Notes: generated from the sequence alone by a model not told the origin. A stretch of DNA of 64,000 nucleotides from Tilletia caries (GCA_032718865.1 JALUTQ010000026.1:124001-188000); one strand, 5' to 3'. Counted from the first letter of the stretch, positions 35,124 through 46,759 are shown. A program made the numbers and translations.

Positions 35124-36523
35124 TCAGGCTCCGCACTGGAGAAGACCGCCAGGCGAGCAAGTCGCGTCGCAGATAGCGTCCCTAACCAGAGCAGTGGCAG
35201 GGTTGCCCGCCACGCAGAATTGGGCAGTAGGCGTGCCCGAAATCTGGACGACAGCACACACGCCATTAAAGTTGTCATAGCCGACAGCTCCAGGGATATT
35301 CGCGGCGGCGTCGCAGCACGTCTGGCCTGCGCTTGGCGTGATGAAGTTAAGCTGCTGGGTGGTGGGATCCGAGACACCGAAATTGTTCGAGTTGAAGGGA
35401 CGAGCAAGAGGCCCACAAAAGGCGTTGCGGAGGCGAGGCACAACCAGGGTCGGCTGGGGCGTCAAGACGGTCGACGTCGTCGTGACCGTGGCGGCGGTAG
35501 AAGTGCTGGTGACGGTAATAGCGGGTGCGACAATTATGCTCGTCGTGGGGGCAGCGGTCTGTCAAAGTTAGAGCTACCGAAGCAGAAGAGATCAGCATGC
35601 GATGTCAGCCTGGGTGCTAAGCCACTATTTTATATGCTCACAACGAAAACTCCAGCGGCAGTGTTGTAGACCGTGCTGGTCGCGGTTGCAGTGACGGTCG
35701 ATGTGACTGTCGTCCGAGGACGCACGGTGGTGCGGATCGTGGCCGTGCGAGTCCGAGTGCCGGCAACAGTCTTTGGGTCAAGACGGACGATGCGACGGCA
35801 GTAGACTCGCTTGCCCTTCAGACGGAGAGCCTCGCTCTGGGCATTTCCTGGCGTGATATTCTTGCCAGCCCGACGGTCGAGCACAAGCTCTTCTCCGTCG
35901 TTACAGCCGCCGTCACGTTCCTCAATTTCTCCATCGTCCTCAGCCTTGTCGCCAACGGCACGGCGCGGAGGGGCGACAGCAAGAGTTGGGCCAGGAGGGT
36001 TGGTGAACGTTGTAGTTGTGCTTGTGAAGGTTCCAGGCGAGGGCGCGATCAGGATCTGGGTCTCAGTTGGGGTGAACCGGGGCGCCTGTGAGGTGATGGT
36101 TGGTACGGTCAACGTGAAGACAGTAGGAGTGATAGTCTGCGTGATCGAAGTCACAGCGGCCGTCACTCGCACAGTCGAGATGCTGGAGACGACGTTGGTC
36201 GAGGTGCGAGGACGAGTCACCGTAACGGTCGACTTCACCACTGGACACCTGGTGAGAGTGTATAAGGGTAGACGGCGAACGGTCAGAACTCACTCCCAAG
36301 GAAAGGAGAAAGCAGAGGAAGGAGGGCAAAGGAAACCACAGCGAACAGGTACTCACGTGGTAATGGTAGGACGGCGAGTCTGAGGCGGGAGGGAGCTCGT
36401 GAGGGTACGAGTGCCCGAGACACGGACAGTGTAGCAGGAGGTGCTTGTCGTGGGTTTGGCTTCGACCAGCGCAGCAGTGCTGGCGAGCAAGACGAAAGCA
36501 ACAAGGTTACCCCAGACCATCAT
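35124..36523 (-). CDS. Secreted protein with dibasic processing sites and Cys-rich C-terminal module, copy 1
   Basis: 402 residues from three exons, 36523-36357, 36248-35642 and 35558-35124. Signal peptide MMVWGNLVAFVLLASTAALVEA. The mature part has Thr/Val/Arg-rich segments (TVTVTRPRTSTNVV, GTRTRTATIRTTVRP), a Pro/Thr stretch, and a middle acidic segment bounded by dibasic pairs (APPRR|AVGD, LDRR|AGKN, KGKR|VYCRR|IVRL). The ~110-residue C-terminus carries Cys in a fixed pattern (AFCGP, QTCCDAAANIPGAVGYDN, QFCVAGNPAT, CDATC, LLQCGA). Kex2-type cleavage at the pairs is inferred; the family is unknown to me. It is a paralogue of the gene at 38859, with the same exon layout. A TATA box lies ~160 nt upstream. 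Confidence 0.85.
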
Positions 36524-38858
36524 GTTGGAAAGTTGACTGTGGGAGAGGCTAAGGGCGGTCAAAGTATGTGTGACGGACAAGAGTTGGAGGGAGAGGTGAC
36601 AAGGGAGAATAGAGGTGAGAGGAGGAGGGTGAATGTGATGATGAATGAATTAGCATTGAGGAAAGGCAAGAGAAAGTCATCAGCTTATATACCCAGTTGG
36701 TCCATATACCTCCGTACAGATACGATCTGGTATGGGAGGTGCCGTGAGCTACATCCGACCATTCGGGGGGGCCAATAGCTTGACTCTTCAGGCACAGCTA
36801 CGCAAACTCTTTCGGTACCGCTACCTGCCCGGAAGACATCTGACCCCCGAAGCTTCCGCTGGCGCTCAGAAAGGGCAAGGCCTACCGCAGACGACGAGGC
36901 AAGCAGCACTGTAAGACTCGCGGTAGAACTACAGTGGACCAGCAGCGCCGCTCCGCGATCTTTGGGAGCGTGGACGCAAGGCTCGAAGTGCTGGCACACC
37001 AGCCGCTGAGGATGGCACATCTCTATGACGATCGTGCGTTCGTGCTGGGTCGAGTCCGCCCGGGAGCAGAGGCAGACTACGATGAACGGGCCTTCGGGAC
37101 ATGCGAAATCAACACTCGGGAGACGGAGGTGACTGGGGTCGACGTTGACTTCAGGTACGTAGGGCAAGAGATGTTGGTGCTGTTGCTTGCATCTGTCCGC
37201 ACACCGACACGACCACCCGCCCCGAGGTGAAGGTTCCGGGCGGATCCAGCGAAATGTGCACATGATCTTGACTGCAGGTCCCAAATCTCGGGACCGGGAC
37301 TATTGGCGGTATGATGCATGATGAGCGATGAGGCGATGAGGGGCGGAATGGAGTTCCGTGGTGAGTCGCCCAGCTTGGCGGAAGGATGGATCAGGGCAGC
37401 TCAAGTTTGAGCAACAAGATGCGCGGGCGTTCGTGACGCGTGGAACTCGGTCAACGGTCCCGAGAATTAGAAGTTTGGTGTCCAGCGAATCCTGATCGTA
37501 CCCGTGCGCCGGAGAGGTCCATATTGCTTGCCTGTGCTGAGGAAACATAGGAGCAGTGGGAAGAAGAAGAAGAAATTCAGCGATCCGCAGCATGTTGGGC
37601 ATTCGTCTGTCTGTGAGCTGGATCCGTTTGTCGGCTGTCTCAGGATTTTCATCTGCATTCCTTTCAGCATGCTACTGGACGCTCACAGATCGGATCCTCA
37701 ACGCCTCAACGTTCTGCATGTCATGGTCGTGCGTCTGGAGAAGTGTGAGCTGTGAGAGCGGATGCGGAGGGCAGGCTCGCAACTTGTGTGCTGGCACGGG
37801 CCGAACAGCAACGCGGGACTTCGATCACCAAGCTCGTGCCCGTGCACCCATGCATCATGCATCATCTCTCCACCACTGACTCGCTGCGCCTCTCCATGGG
37901 TCCTCCAATTTCTGGTCCAAAGGAGAGTTCCGAGCACAGCAATAACGTGCATGTATATTTCCAACCCAGGCACAGAAACCAAGGCCCTGCCGGCAGATGC
38001 GTTCCTTTGGACTGGAGGCTGCCTATCACGCAAAAACTCAATCCATAGCGCCTCAGCGAAGAAAGGCTGACACCTTTCTTCCAATGCTTCCAAAGGCAAG
38101 CTTACCACTCACTCGCTACTCAGGTCCTGACAATTGGCCGCGACATCACCGTACAGGCAGCCTGACCCTCTTCCGTCCCCCTCTCCTCAGTGGATGTCGC
38201 AGAAATCCTTGACCCTTGTGTCCGCTCCACCCTTTCCGCGCAAAGTCAGCGTTCAGAACGATCGAGAGCCCTGTCTGGAAGGTGGGAGACGCTGCCACCG
38301 CCGCACCCACCCTCAAGTCGGTCGATTTGCCAGAGCTGGGGTTTGCCCGGAAGCCTACTGGGACTCAGCAGGAAGCTGAGAAGATGGACCCCCGTTGTGG
38401 TTGCTGTGGAAGACGCCAATCACGCTACCGTTGCAGTGAGTTCGCCAGGATACTGATCCCGTGGACTAAATACCTTCCTTCTGCGCAGGCTTCAGATCTC
38501 TCTACATATCTGTTGCACGGGCGCGAAAAGGGTCATCTGGGGAGCGAGAGTCCTGCCTGACCCCTGATTCTCCCAATCGTCGGCTGAGTATCTCGGACGC
38601 CCGGACATTCTGTTCCACCCTCCGCGCTGGCAACGGAGCTCATCCTTTTCCCTCCTTTTCTAACTTCGTCGGAATGTGCTGCAGAGCGGAGTGTATGTAA
38701 AAAGGCGTCGAAGTACTGTCTTTGGATAGTGATTTGGGGACGTAGAGTGTAGATGTGCTGAAGAGAAGGTGCTTTATGACACACGCCGTGATCGGTATAT
38801 AGTACGAGTGATCGTAGTACTAGGTCTGGGTGTCGAAGTGGAGAGGACATGGAAAGTA
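36524..38858. other. Intergenic region between the two secreted paralogues
   Basis: 2.3 kb. The first ~170 bases are promoter of copy 1. A minus-strand frame of about 200 codons (36685-37284) overlaps that promoter and has no recognisable motif or signal, so I do not call it. Nothing else can be supported. Confidence 0.4.
36684..36691 (-). promoter_or_regulatory. TATA-like box (TATATAAG)
   Basis: TATATAAG on the minus strand, about 160 nt upstream of the ATG at 36523. The paralogue at 40273 has a similar box at the same distance. Confidence 0.5.
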
Positions 38859-40273
38859 TCAAGCTCCGCACTGGAGCAGACCACCGATAGGGCAGGTTGC
38901 GTCGCACCCACCGATGTTGTTGAGCAAGCTCGTCGCAGGATTGCCAGCCACACAGAATTGCTCGAGAGGCGTAGCCACGATTTGCACGACAAGGCACAAG
39001 CCAGAAAAGTCCGCGAAGCCGACAGCCCCCGGGATATCTGCAGCGGCATCGCAGCAGGTTTGACCTGCGTTTGTCGCGACGATATTGAGCCGATGGAAGT
39101 CGAAGCTTGTGATACCGATCAAGTCTGAGTTGTAGAAACGAGCACGAGGTCCACAGAACACGTTGCGGAGGAGCGGAACGACCACCGTTGGCTGAGGTGT
39201 CAAGATGGTTGACGTCACCGTCACCGTGGCGGCCGTAGAGGTACTGGTGACCGTGATGGGAATGGCAATAATCGTGCTCGTGGTAGGCGCAGCCGTCTAT
39301 CGTGCGAAGAGTGGGAAGGGCAAAGGGCGTTGGAAAGAACGCGAAATGATGTGAGACCAGTAAGTTGTCATCCAGTTCTGCATGGCTCGACAGCAGTCTC
39401 TGATTCTACCCACAATGAGGATATTCGCAGCGCCTTTGAAGACTGTGCTGGTCGCGACCGCAGTGATAGTCGAAGTAATCGTCGTCTGAGGACGCACCGT
39501 GGTGCTGACCGTGGCCGTGCGAGTCCGAGTGCCGGCAACGGTCGTCGGGTCGAGGCGGACAATACGACGGCAGTAGACGTCTCTGCCCTTCAGACGACTA
39601 GCCTCGCTCTTGGCGTTAGCGGGAGTGATCCTCATTGCAGCCCGACGGTCGAGCACGGATTCTTCAGGAAGGCTGAAGCCATTGTTTCGTTCCTCAACAT
39701 CTTCATCCTCTTCCTCGCTCTTCTCCTCATCGCTGATGGCACGGCGCGGAAGGGCAACGGGCAAAGTCGGGCCCGGAGGGTTCGTGAACGTCGTAGACGT
39801 GCTCGTGAAGGTGCCGGGCGAGGGCTGGACCGTAAAGTCGGTCTGGGTCGGAGTGAAGGCGGGAGCCTGAGCCGTGACAACGGGCACACGGACTGCGAAG
39901 ACGGTCGGAGTGACAGTTTGCGTGACAGCAGGCGCACTTCTCGTCACTAGCTTCGTGGAGATGGTGGCGACAACTTTGGTCGAGGTGCGACGACGAGTAA
40001 CCGTGACGGTCGACTTCACGACGGCGCATCTGTAAGAGATAGACACCCACAGAAATGAGCTCTTTTAAAAGAAGAAGAAGGGAGTCACGAGTGGCAGAAG
40101 GCCACTCACGTGGTAATTGTGGGACGACGGGTCTGAGGTGCGAGCGAGGTCGTGCGGGTACGAGTGCCCGAGACGCAGGCGGTGTTGCAGGACGTACTCG
40201 TTGAGGGACGACCTTCAGCCAGCGAAGCAGAGCTGGCAAGGAAGAGGAGAGCCACGAGATTGCGCCAGTTCAT
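38859..40273 (-). CDS. Secreted protein with dibasic processing sites and Cys-rich C-terminal module, copy 2
   Basis: 405 residues from three exons, 40273-40110, 40029-39414 and 39296-38859. Signal peptide MNWRNLVALLFLASSASLAEG. Same plan as the gene at 35124: Thr/Arg-rich head, Pro/Thr segment ending GPTLPVALPRR, an acidic stretch (EKSEEEDEDVEERN), the pair LDRR, the conserved KGRDVYCRRIVRLDPTTVAG, and a C-terminal module with FCGP, QTCCDAAADIPGAVGF, QFCVAGNPAT, CDATC and LLQCGA. The second intron starts GTGGGT. The acidic stretch between the two dibasic sites is the most diverged part, while the blocks around the sites and cysteines are conserved. Role unknown; possibly a secreted peptide precursor or matrix protein. 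TATA-like box ~160 nt upstream. Confidence 0.85.
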
Positions 40274-41490
40274 CTTCGCAGTGCCAGGTTGGGTTGGGTA
40301 TTCGGCTAGATTTGTGGGAAAGCGGGAGGGAACGGTGGAGAAAGGAATATGAATGATGGGCCGAGCGAGCGAGGAAGAGGGAAAGATGTTTGAGAACTAG
40401 AGGCGAACAGGGAGAGGACAAGAGGTCAGCGCTTTATGTACCCAAATGCACAAGACCAGCTCTGTTGGCGACACGCGTCCTGAGGGGCGACACCCAGTCT
40501 TATGCAAGTCCAGCGAGGTTTCTGCAGAGCATCTCAGCACCTTGGTCGCAGAACCGTTCTCGAACCAGGGCTGTGGCCTGTCTGTGAGAGATCGAACGTC
40601 GATCCGTCCACGTATTCGCGGGAATTGGCCAACGGTCGAGGTGGGTCTGGAGATACAGCAAATCCTGGATCAGCCCTCTTGCGCCCGCGTTTCCATGCGT
40701 CCGTAATGGTGAAGAGCCTGCGCAGAGGTATCAGGAATGGAGTGAGACGGATGATCAGCAGAGAAAATGTTAGCTCACGCGCCACTTGACTTCCTGTTCG
40801 CACTCGCAAAACGCCAAGGGGCTCGTTTTCGCTCATGGCCTCGACGCCTGGGCCTGTCGATCTTTGTTGGTGAGGATTGGGAGGAGGTGTCAGGAGTCCA
40901 GGGTTCACAGCAGTCAGTCGTTGTCGTCCCTGTTGTTGTGCCCAAAGCGGATCCCAGACTGTCTCTATCGACACGACTGACTTGGCATGCATGCATCATC
41001 TGGACGTCCTCGATCCAGAACCCCTGTGATCAAAGTGGCAGGCAGGCTCCAATGTGTGGACGTCGACCTACAAGAACGCTCTTGCCAGCGCCGCATCGTT
41101 ATCCGTTTTTGCAGGAGATGAGGCGAATGACAGGGACGAGGTCATATCGGTGAAGAGCGGCAGCTTGTGAGAGGTCGCTGACCTCGCCTCCCGCTCTCGT
41201 CCGCTTCCTTTCGTTCCCCTCGGACTCACAGCAGGCAGGAGCCCAACACACCATTCCCTGTGCTGGCGAGACGCCTGACTGCGATTTCGAAAACAGCGGG
41301 AGAGAGAGGGGTGGTAAGGTCTACAGTTTGATAGCACAACGAAAAAGGACAACAAGGCAGAGAGGGCGAGAGCGAGAACGAGAGAGAGAGAGATTGGTAC
41401 AGAACATAAAAACACAACAGCAGCGCGCGTGACGGGACGTGAGAGCGAAGGGGAGAGACGCCCGCCTCCTGGACACGCGAATCCGGAACA
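40274..41490. other. Intergenic region, no gene seen
   Basis: 1.2 kb between the promoter of the secreted protein gene and the 3' end of the large Ser/Gln-rich gene. A GAGA-rich tract lies at 41352-41394. No supported coding content. Confidence 0.35.
40432..40440 (-). promoter_or_regulatory. TATA-like box (TACATAAAG)
   Basis: TACATAAAG on the minus strand, about 160 nt upstream of the ATG at 40273, mirroring the box of the paralogue. Confidence 0.4.
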
Positions 41491-44400
41491 TCACCCGACA
41501 ACTCGGCGGGAGTACCGACGTCCCGTCGACCCTTCCTCATCCGCATCCCCTCCATCATCCGACTCCAGCAAGCCCAGTCCTCCTCGAGCCGCCGCTACAG
41601 TCGGACCCCCAACCGTAGGTCTAAACTGAACAGCCCCTCCCAACCCCGCCGTCCCCAGACCCAGCTCGAGCGCAGAGGGCGACGGCAACGACGACGACAC
41701 CGCCGACGAGGTTGGTGAGTGATGTTGTCGCGCCTCATGAAAGGAAGGTCCCCCAAAGCTCGACTCGATCGAGGCAGCGATGGCGGGTAAGTCACCATAT
41801 GACGCGAAGTGGGAAGGGTACGTCCCGCCGCCCTGCTGCTGCTGCTGATGATGGAAGTGGGCCAAAGCTCGATTCCCGCCGCCGACCCACGACGATCGAC
41901 CAGCGACGTGAGGCGGGTTCAGATATTCCGCACCGTCACCACCAACACCGATGTTGACAGCCGCCGGGTTATAGTAGCCATCCTGGGTTGGGAAGTGGCT
42001 GAGGTCGTACGCCGAGTACGACCGGGCGTGGTATCCCAACGGAGGAGAGAGCGAGCCATGTCTGGCATCCTCCCCGACTTCCGAAGGTTCCGTCGACGCA
42101 GACGCATGAGCAGCAGCCGAAGCGAGCGCAACGCCTCTCGCCCACGCTCGTTCCCATTCCCTCCGTTCCCTCTCCCTCTTCACGGCTTCGCTCTCTCCGA
42201 GGGACGACGCCCCGCCGCCTGTCTCAGTAGCAGCAGCAGCCACGTCCCCTCCGAATAAGGCAGCCTCCCCACCCACCAACCTCGCAAAATCACCAACTTC
42301 ACTACTGAACAGACCATCCTCAGTCCGACCTTCCTCCTCATCCTCCTCCTCATCCCCATCCAGCATCTCCTCAATCCCATCCCATCCAATCCCAGCAACA
42401 ACAGCCGCCCGCGTTCCCCTCCTGCCCTTGTTCGCGCCACCAGCACCGCCAGCCCAGACCCCACTCCGTCCAAGGACCCACCTCAACAGACGTAAAGAAA
42501 GCGGGAGCCCAATGCCCTCATGGAACGAGTAGGCCTGACGCGCAAGTCGCTCGTCGAATAAGGCCCGGATCGCCTCCCATGCGGTGGGCTCCATCATCGT
42601 CGCACCGCCTCCGGCACCGCCACCGACGATGGCTGAGGACGAGTCGGAGTACGTCATCCGTGGGCGCGTGCTGCTCGTCAAGCTGGTACTCGACGCCGTC
42701 CGTCGGACGGGTTGGAAGGAGGCGGAGGTATCAGCTTCGTCGTTCTCGTCGTGCTCGCCAGCAGAGGAGGAGCGTCGCGTTTGCTTATACGGATGCTCAA
42801 AGGCACCGCCGCTGCTCCCGTCTGCATTTCCCGTCGTAGTCGATCGCGGCCTTCGAGTCGCAAGCTTCCCCTCCGGATCAATCTTGACCAGCCCCACCTC
42901 ATCTGCCTCATCCCCATCCCCATCCTCCTCATCCTCATTCTCCCCAGCCTCAGCCCGCTCCTCCGCACGAGCAATCGCCAGAATAGGATTCGAACTAACC
43001 GTCTCCGACGCCAAGCCCAACCCAGTCTTGCCCTCCGAAGATCGTGAGCGAGAGGAGGATTTCCGCTGCTGCTGCTGATACGCCGCCGCAAACGTCCGAT
43101 ACTCGTACTCATATGGCCTCACATTCTCCGCCTCCCCCGACGCGCCGCCCCCGAGCTCGGCGAACCGGACCGTCCGACGCGGGCGGGAGGATGCCGTGGT
43201 GGACGAGTTGGAAACACTTCGAGCGCCGCCGCTCGCATTACTGTCCCTGCCTGACGTCCGCACATTCTGGTGCTGTAGTACGGTTCCTTCAAGCTGCTGC
43301 TGTTGTGATTGCTGCTGAGGAGCGGCGTTGGAATGTCCAAGGACATGCGTCTCGCTTCCTAACAGGAACGCATCCAACACATCCGGTTCGAGCGTGAATA
43401 GTTTGCGCAGGATGGCACTGATGAGCCTTGTCGACGCTGAGGGTGGTCTGCGGGCCAACTTTCCTTCTTCGGTGCTCTCCTCTGATGCGGATTGCTTGTT
43501 GTTTGCCGCTGCTGAGGACGATGATGATGTAGTCGGACGAAGGACCGTGATGCCATCGCCACGGAGCTGAAGTCGAGAGCCTTGACCAGCAGGAGTGGCG
43601 TTAGCTCCTGCCTGACCTCCCACTCCCCCTGCCGCAGCAGCTCTGCCATTCTTCTTGGCTGTCCGTCTTCGAATGGCCGCGCTACCCGAATTATTAGACC
43701 GCTTCGAAGAGCGCCCATCCTGATCGTCCGAGTCTTCAGAAGAAGACGTGACTCGTGACCCGGTCCCATCTTCAACAACTCCGTGCTCTGCAGAACCAGC
43801 GGGAGTGGTGGCGCCCGTCCGAGCTTTCCGCCGCCGTCGATTTTTCTTGTTCTTGAGCGGCGGGGACGAGCTCGCGCCTGCCTCGGTGGAGGGTGGCGCA
43901 GGGAGGTGGAGAAGCTCACCGGATCCTTCTGCTGCGCTGTACGTGCTGCTCCCTGTGCGATCCCGTGCGGCTGTGGGGGACGAACGAGATTCGGCCCTGC
44001 GGAGGTTAACGCTACCTGTGCCGCCAGCGGAGACTGCCGAGGGACTTGGGGGATCGACGAGGGAGAAGGACTGGCTGGCACCGTTTGCACCGATTGGGTC
44101 GTTACCGGAGGAAGTGAAGGAGGAGGAAGACAGGGAGAGGACTGAGGACGACGCATTGCTGTAGCTGCGAGTGGCCCTTTGTGTGCGATGCTGCTGTTCC
44201 TCCTCCTCCTGCCGCTGCTGCTGATGTTGGCGATGGTCGGCTTCGCTTGATGCTGTGGGGAGCGACCATGCGAGGGACGATGTGGAGAAGTGGGTGTAGT
44301 CGCGTTCTGGGAGGAGACCGAGACCGTGCTGGGTGTCGGAGGCCTGTGGGAAGTTGAGGATGGCGGAGGGAGAAGTGGGCAGGGGATGATGTTCATCAGC

Positions 44401-44961
44401 CAAGAAGGGATCCTGTGAGGATAGAGATGAGTGCTGTCTGCCTGGGAAGACAAGGGTCCAGTCGTGAGCTGACGCTGAAGCCGAAGCTGAAACTGGATCA
44501 GACGAGCTGTTTGCGTGTCCTTGCTGTTGGTGATGTTCGACACCAGCGACGGCCATGGGATCGCCAGAAGAAGGATGCGAGGAAGCGAGAGCAGCGTCTG
44601 CGGCTGACTTGCGCTGTCGGCGCTTTTGCTGAAGCTGTGAGTTTGGCTGGAGCGCATCGGTCTTCATCAGGAGGGGATGGTGATGATTGCCACTGGAACT
44701 GGAGCGGGAGTGCTGTCCTTGCTGCTGCTGTTCGCGCTCGTCATGCTGCTGCTGCTGCTGCTGCTGTGAGCGGTGGTGGTGCTGAGCGAAGGCCATCTTC
44801 ACTCTGTACTCCTCAGAACTGGTTGATGTCGGGGCCGAGGAGGGAGAAGGTCGTGGTCGTGGTGATGAAGATGCTGAGGATAAGCAGGACATGGACCCAG
44901 AGTATGTAGTACCCAGCGTCCCTTGGCTCATCCCGCCCTCACGCTTTTTGTCACACTTCAT
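41491..44961 (-). CDS. Large Ser/Gln/Glu-rich protein, function unknown
   Basis: Single exon, 1156 residues, from the ATG at 44961 (a second ATG at 44928 is possible) to TGA at 41491-41493. Mostly low complexity: poly-Gln/His near residues 60-85, long Ser-rich stretches, a Lys/Arg cluster near 370 (KNKKNRRRRKARTG) that could be a nuclear signal, and acidic runs near 675 and 870. Three segments look folded and could be conserved. These are RLISAILRKLFTLEPDVLDAF near 515-535, EAIRALFDERLARQAYSF with LSLRLLRWVLG near 795-835, and a charged helix KRERERREWERAWARGVAL near 926-945. I do not recognise a family. No signal peptide or membrane helix. It is divergent from the SDR gene at 45655. Confidence 0.75.
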   Translation of the reverse strand: MKCDKKREGGMSQGTLGTTYSGSMSCLSSASSSPRPRPSPSSAPTSTSSEEYRVKMAFAQHHHRSQQQQQQQHDEREQQQQGQHSRSSSSGNHHHPLLMKTDALQPNSQLQQKRRQRKSAADAALASSHPSSGDPMAVAGVEHHQQQGHANSSSDPVSASASASAHDWTLVFPGRQHSSLSSQDPFLADEHHPLPTSPSAILNFPQASDTQHGLGLLPERDYTHFSTSSLAWSLPTASSEADHRQHQQQRQEEEEQQHRTQRATRSYSNASSSVLSLSSSSFTSSGNDPIGANGASQSFSLVDPPSPSAVSAGGTGSVNLRRAESRSSPTAARDRTGSSTYSAAEGSGELLHLPAPPSTEAGASSSPPLKNKKNRRRRKARTGATTPAGSAEHGVVEDGTGSRVTSSSEDSDDQDGRSSKRSNNSGSAAIRRRTAKKNGRAAAAGGVGGQAGANATPAGQGSRLQLRGDGITVLRPTTSSSSSAAANNKQSASEESTEEGKLARRPPSASTRLISAILRKLFTLEPDVLDAFLLGSETHVLGHSNAAPQQQSQQQQLEGTVLQHQNVRTSGRDSNASGGARSVSNSSTTASSRPRRTVRFAELGGGASGEAENVRPYEYEYRTFAAAYQQQQRKSSSRSRSSEGKTGLGLASETVSSNPILAIARAEERAEAGENEDEEDGDGDEADEVGLVKIDPEGKLATRRPRSTTTGNADGSSGGAFEHPYKQTRRSSSAGEHDENDEADTSASFQPVRRTASSTSLTSSTRPRMTYSDSSSAIVGGGAGGGATMMEPTAWEAIRALFDERLARQAYSFHEGIGLPLSLRLLRWVLGRSGVWAGGAGGANKGRRGTRAAVVAGIGWDGIEEMLDGDEEEDEEEGRTEDGLFSSEVGDFARLVGGEAALFGGDVAAAATETGGGASSLGESEAVKRERERREWERAWARGVALASAAAHASASTEPSEVGEDARHGSLSPPLGYHARSYSAYDLSHFPTQDGYYNPAAVNIGVGGDGAEYLNPPHVAGRSSWVGGGNRALAHFHHQQQQQGGGTYPSHFASYGDLPAIAASIESSFGGPSFHEARQHHSPTSSAVSSSLPSPSALELGLGTAGLGGAVQFRPTVGGPTVAAARGGLGLLESDDGGDADEEGSTGRRYSRRVVG

Positions 44962-45654
44962 CACTTTTCATTCCGTCTCATTCTCATCAAAGCAACAGCC
45001 GCAGCCAGACGACGTCCGAGCTCATCATCAGCAGGGAGCAGCTCGCCATCGCCATCGCCATCCTCGCCATCGTCAGCATCGACGCGACCATCCCCCGCGC
45101 TGACTGGCGCTGGCTGGCTGGCTCGACCATGCTGCCGATAAGATCCGGCTTCTTCCGCTGTCCGCTCTCCTATCTGTGAAACGTCCCGGTCGATCCCGGA
45201 CTTGCCTATACCTCCGGCGTTATGAGCTTGCGGCCGTACCCACAAACTTCTCATCACCGAGCTTTCGCCTCTCTCGCCCGCCGTCGCCACCACAGCATCG
45301 CCAACCCAAGGATGGATGATGTGTAGTGGACCCCCGTCGACTCCGGCCGTCAGGTGGAAGGGGGCAAGGTGCCAAGCTCCTGCAGTCATCCGCCCGTCTG
45401 TCCGCGTCGCCTTCGGACTTATGTCTCCTTAGATCACGATGACCTTCCCGGATGCTCATCGATCTTCTTCGCAGCCAGGGCAGCGAACAATCGATGGTCC
45501 TGGAAGGGAGTGAGAGGCTCAGGGCAGAAGATATAAAGGCGGGCGGTCGTTTGCTGATTCTCCTCCCCATTCTCCCCATCACACCATCCCTCAGCAAGCT
45601 CACCTTCTTCCTCAGCCAACTCAACCTCTCATATTCATTCAAACCATCTCTACC
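44962..45654. promoter_or_regulatory. Divergent promoter region
   Basis: 693 bases between outward-reading starts of the large Ser/Gln-rich gene (-) and the SDR gene (+). It contains a TATA-like box for the SDR at 45532 and a pyrimidine-rich leader just before 45655. Confidence 0.45.
45532..45538 (+). promoter_or_regulatory. TATA-like box (TATAAAG)
   Basis: TATAAAG 117 nt upstream of the ATG at 45655 of the SDR gene. Confidence 0.5.
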
Positions 45655-46458
45655 ATGTCCCAACCCAAGGCAATCGTCATCGGCGCCTCGCGTGGTAAGT
45701 ACCCTCCGTATGTATTCAGTTCGTACGAGTCTGTTCTGACCCTAAACTCTGACCTCAAACAGGTATCGGCCAAGGACTCGTCCAAAAGCTCGCCCGCGAA
45801 GGATACGAGGCCTTCGGCACCGTCCGCTCCGAGCCCAAGGATGACCACACCTTCAAAGTCGACCTGACCGACCCGGACGCAGCCAGCGTCAACGCAGCCG
45901 CATCCAAATTCGACTCTCTCGACCTGCTCGTCGTCAGCGGGGCCATCGGTGACGGCAATGCGTTGACGAGCATCTCGCCCGATGAACACCGGAATTTCTA
46001 CAACACCAATGTGATTGGTCCCCCTCACAGCTGTACAGGCCTTCCTACCCGCCCTCAGGAAAGGAAAGCAGAAGACCATCGTCTTCGTCACCAGCGTCCT
46101 TGGCTCAATCGGGATCAATATCGACAATGCCCGTCGACCAGTCGATCAGCGAATTCTCTTTTTGAAGAGTCCATACGCAGCCACCAAGGCCGCCCTCAAC
46201 CTCCTCGGCATCGGTCTCTACTCCGAGCTCTCCGAGGAGGGCTTCTCGATCATCCTCATTCACCCTGGTGAAGTCCGGACCGACATGACCAACGGACTGA
46301 TCGAGCAGATGGAGAAGCAAGGCCTGCAACACCCTTTCAAGTTCATCACTGTCGACGAGAGCGCGGATGGGATTGTGAAGACTGTCCAGGCTCACATTGC
46401 GAGCGGCAAATCGGATGTCAAGCATGTCAGCTACGATGGCACTGAGCTCTCTCGTTGA
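45655..46458 (+). pseudogene. Short-chain dehydrogenase/reductase with a one-base frame break
   Basis: Two exons: 45655-45694, then 45763 onward (68-nt intron). Joined, they start MSQPKAIVIGASRGIGQGL, a clear SDR cofactor motif, and continue through VVSGAIGDGNALTSIS to NTNVIGP. There the reading frame fails: the rest of the protein (LTAVQAFLPALRK, the Ser of FVTSVLGSIG, the active-site YAATKAAL, and HPGEVRTDM) lies in the next frame. The break falls in a run of five C at 46020-46024; with four, the SDR would be continuous (~244 residues). The total coding length is one base over a multiple of three, which agrees. It may be a pseudogene or a base-calling error. A second copy of the 3' half, inverted, starts at 63845. 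Confidence 0.8.
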
Positions 46459-46572
46459 AAGATACGGCTCTATTCTTCAAGGCTCAGGTTCCTCCCCAGC
46501 TCGTAACACTGTATCAATAAATCACCATTGTCGAACTCCCAAATGAATGCTGAACACTGCAAATTCATCTCA
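46303..46572 (+). repeat. Inverted-duplicate arm: 3' end of SDR gene plus 3' UTR, copy 1
   Basis: Nearly identical to the reverse complement of 63733-64000, across the last ~50 codons and ~110 bases of 3' flank, including caataaatcaccattgtcg. Similarity stops at catctca on both sides; the other limit is the window edge. Confidence 0.88.
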
Positions 46573-46759
46573 ATGCCCAAGACCCCAGGAGACAGGCTAC
46601 ATGCCCCAGGAAGCTGCAAGTTGCTCGTTAGCGGCCTTCTGTAGAAGCCAGGATGACTCGACGGTTTACTGATCTATGCTCTGGCGGATAAGGAATCGCT
46701 TTCCACATTGACCATACTCTCCTCAAGCATTCTTCTCCATCTTTGGCATAGTACTCACG
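46459..46759. other. 3' flank of SDR gene and upstream region of GNAT gene
   Basis: 301 bases. The first 114 belong to the inverted-duplicate arm and contain AATAAA at 46516. No TATA box seen before the GNAT start. Confidence 0.35.
46516..46521 (+). terminator. Probable polyadenylation signal AATAAA
   Basis: AATAAA 58 nt after the SDR stop codon, conserved in the inverted copy (minus strand, 63784-63789), so it probably serves both genes. Confidence 0.45.

Noticed and set aside
36685..37284. Minus-strand open frame of about 200 codons
   Set aside because: It overlaps the TATA box of the gene at 36523 and shows no motif, signal peptide or paralogue.
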